Shown here piece by piece: positions 63,371 through 64,000 of a DNA stretch of 64,000 bases. Every line of letters begins with the position of its first letter. The stretch's first letter is position 1. The stretch lies in the NCBI RefSeq assembly GCF_017355205.1, contig NZ_JADIJK010000003.1:186001-250000 (forward strand). The letters are read 5' to 3'. The notes beneath the pieces are model-generated. The model made no database searches. It was not told the origin of the DNA and saw nothing but the letters and a program-made list of their open reading frames with translations. Position numbers and translations under genes: made by a program. This stretch comes from Bacillus sp. SD088. GTDB taxonomy: Bacteria; Bacillota; Bacilli; Bacillales; Bacillaceae_C.

Positions 63371-64000
63371 CTAATCTTTTTTTCGAAGTTTTTCTACTTC
63401 GTCTGCAACGAATTGTACTTGCGTGCCAACGATAACCTGAATATTATGGGCACCCACGACGTTAATACCAGGAACACCAGTTGATTTTATTTTGGCTTGG
63501 TCGACAGCGTCCATATCTTTTACTTCAACACGTAAACGCGTCGTACAATTTTCAACGGCTGTCACGTTTTCATCTCCACCAAGTCCCTCATAAATCACGG
63601 TGGCCATTTTGGAAAAGCGGTCTTCTCCTTTGTTGGAATCCGTTTCGTCTTTAGGAGCAACTGCTGTTTCATCTTCTCTTCCCGGTGTTTTTAAATTAAA
63701 TTTGAGAATTAAGAAGCGGAATAGGAAATAGTAGATTACGCCAAAGACCAATCCCTGTAACAGTAACATATAAGGCTGATTGGCGAGCGGGATCCGTAAG
63801 CTTAAGACATAATCGACAAACCCTGCACTGAAACCAAATCCTGATGTCCAATGGAAAAAGGCCGCAATTCCGAGGGATAATCCCGTTAAAACCGCATGGA
63901 CCACATAAAGGGCTGGCGCTAAAAACATAAATGAAAATTCAAGCGGTTCCGAAACCCCTGTAAAAAATGAAGCAAAACCAGCGGCCAGCATAAGCGAAGC
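63371..64000 (-). CDS. Sugar PTS EIICB, C-terminal part (glucose/N-acetylglucosamine type), cut by window edge
   Basis: At least 209 residues, open to the window end. The end of the EIIC channel is seen in FASFFTGVSEPLEFSFMFLA and the following TM segments. After a Glu/Asp/Lys linker comes the EIIB domain with phospho-Cys in AVENCTTRLRVEVKD and GAHNIQVIVGTQVQFVADEV. No EIIA domain is fused. Sequence style is that of the Glc/GlcNAc family (NagP/PtsG); sugar specificity cannot be decided from this part. Confidence 0.9.
   Translation of the reverse strand, partial: ASLMLAAGFASFFTGVSEPLEFSFMFLAPALYVVHAVLTGLSLGIAAFFHWTSGFGFSAGFVDYVLSLRIPLANQPYMLLLQGLVFGVIYYFLFRFLILKFNLKTPGREDETAVAPKDETDSNKGEDRFSKMATVIYEGLGGDENVTAVENCTTRLRVEVKDMDAVDQAKIKSTGVPGINVVGAHNIQVIVGTQVQFVADEVEKLRKKD

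Noticed and set aside
1-64000. tRNA, rRNA or prophage genes
   Set aside because: I saw no tRNA-like cloverleaf ends, rRNA segments or phage structural genes. A tRNAscan/Infernal run would be needed to exclude single tRNAs fully.

Overview
The window is a low-GC Gram-positive chromosome segment from a member of the Bacillaceae. Three things point there: the gene order uvrB-uvrA-yvlB-yvlD-hprK at one end and flaG-fliD-fliS-fliT-hpf-secA-prfB-cccB-ftsE-ftsX at the other (both known from Bacillus subtilis), strong GGAGG ribosome sites with frequent TTG/GTG starts, and B. subtilis-type control sites (sigma-D promoter, S-box riboswitch, LexA and PHO boxes, prfB frameshift). The species cannot be named from the sequence alone.

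Layout, almost all on the minus strand. 1-8 kb: start of hprK, an IS1182-type transposase remnant, yvlD, yvlB, uvrA, uvrB and csbA. 8-16 kb: a complete phosphate module, phoP-phoR followed by pstS-pstC-pstA-pstB-pstB, with PHO boxes in front of pstS. 16-22 kb: a Zn/Cd-type P-ATPase behind a CzrA-like promoter/operator, a 7Fe ferredoxin, a methyltransferase, two small proteins and the thiol-oxidase pair bdbD-bdbC. 22-35 kb: minJ, ctpB, an S-box controlled metY plus a short homoserine dehydrogenase, a ResA-like thioredoxin with a membrane protein, cardiolipin synthase, a CwlO/PcsB-like hydrolase and ftsE-ftsX. 35-46 kb: cccB, prfB, secA, a split chromate transporter, hpf and the fliT-fliS-fliD-flaG operon. 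46-49 kb: an EAL-type signalling protein, a Gfo/Idh/MocA gene fossil and an aldo/keto reductase. 50-61 kb: a carbohydrate locus, probably for mannan oligosaccharides: lipoprotein binding protein, two permeases, a YesM/YesN-type two-component system, a cytosolic GH26 mannanase with its own LacI regulator, and a beta-mannosidase reduced to a deletion remnant. 61-64 kb: a Nudix hydrolase, a pRiA4b ORF-3 family protein and the 3' part of a sugar PTS EIIBC gene.

The most unusual content lies between the genes. At least four families of intergenic elements (called R1-R4 here) recur across the window. They sit in the transcribed gaps of housekeeping operons and in two cases separate a promoter/operator (LexA box, CzrA-like operator) from its gene. 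Inside R1, R2 and R3, and as free arrays, are about twenty very short hairpins of the form stem-TCC-stem. Their stems differ from copy to copy but always remain complementary, while the loop-proximal (A/G)TCCT is constant. This covarying triloop family, and the compensatory changes in the larger hairpins of R2 and R3, is the best candidate in the window for something undescribed.
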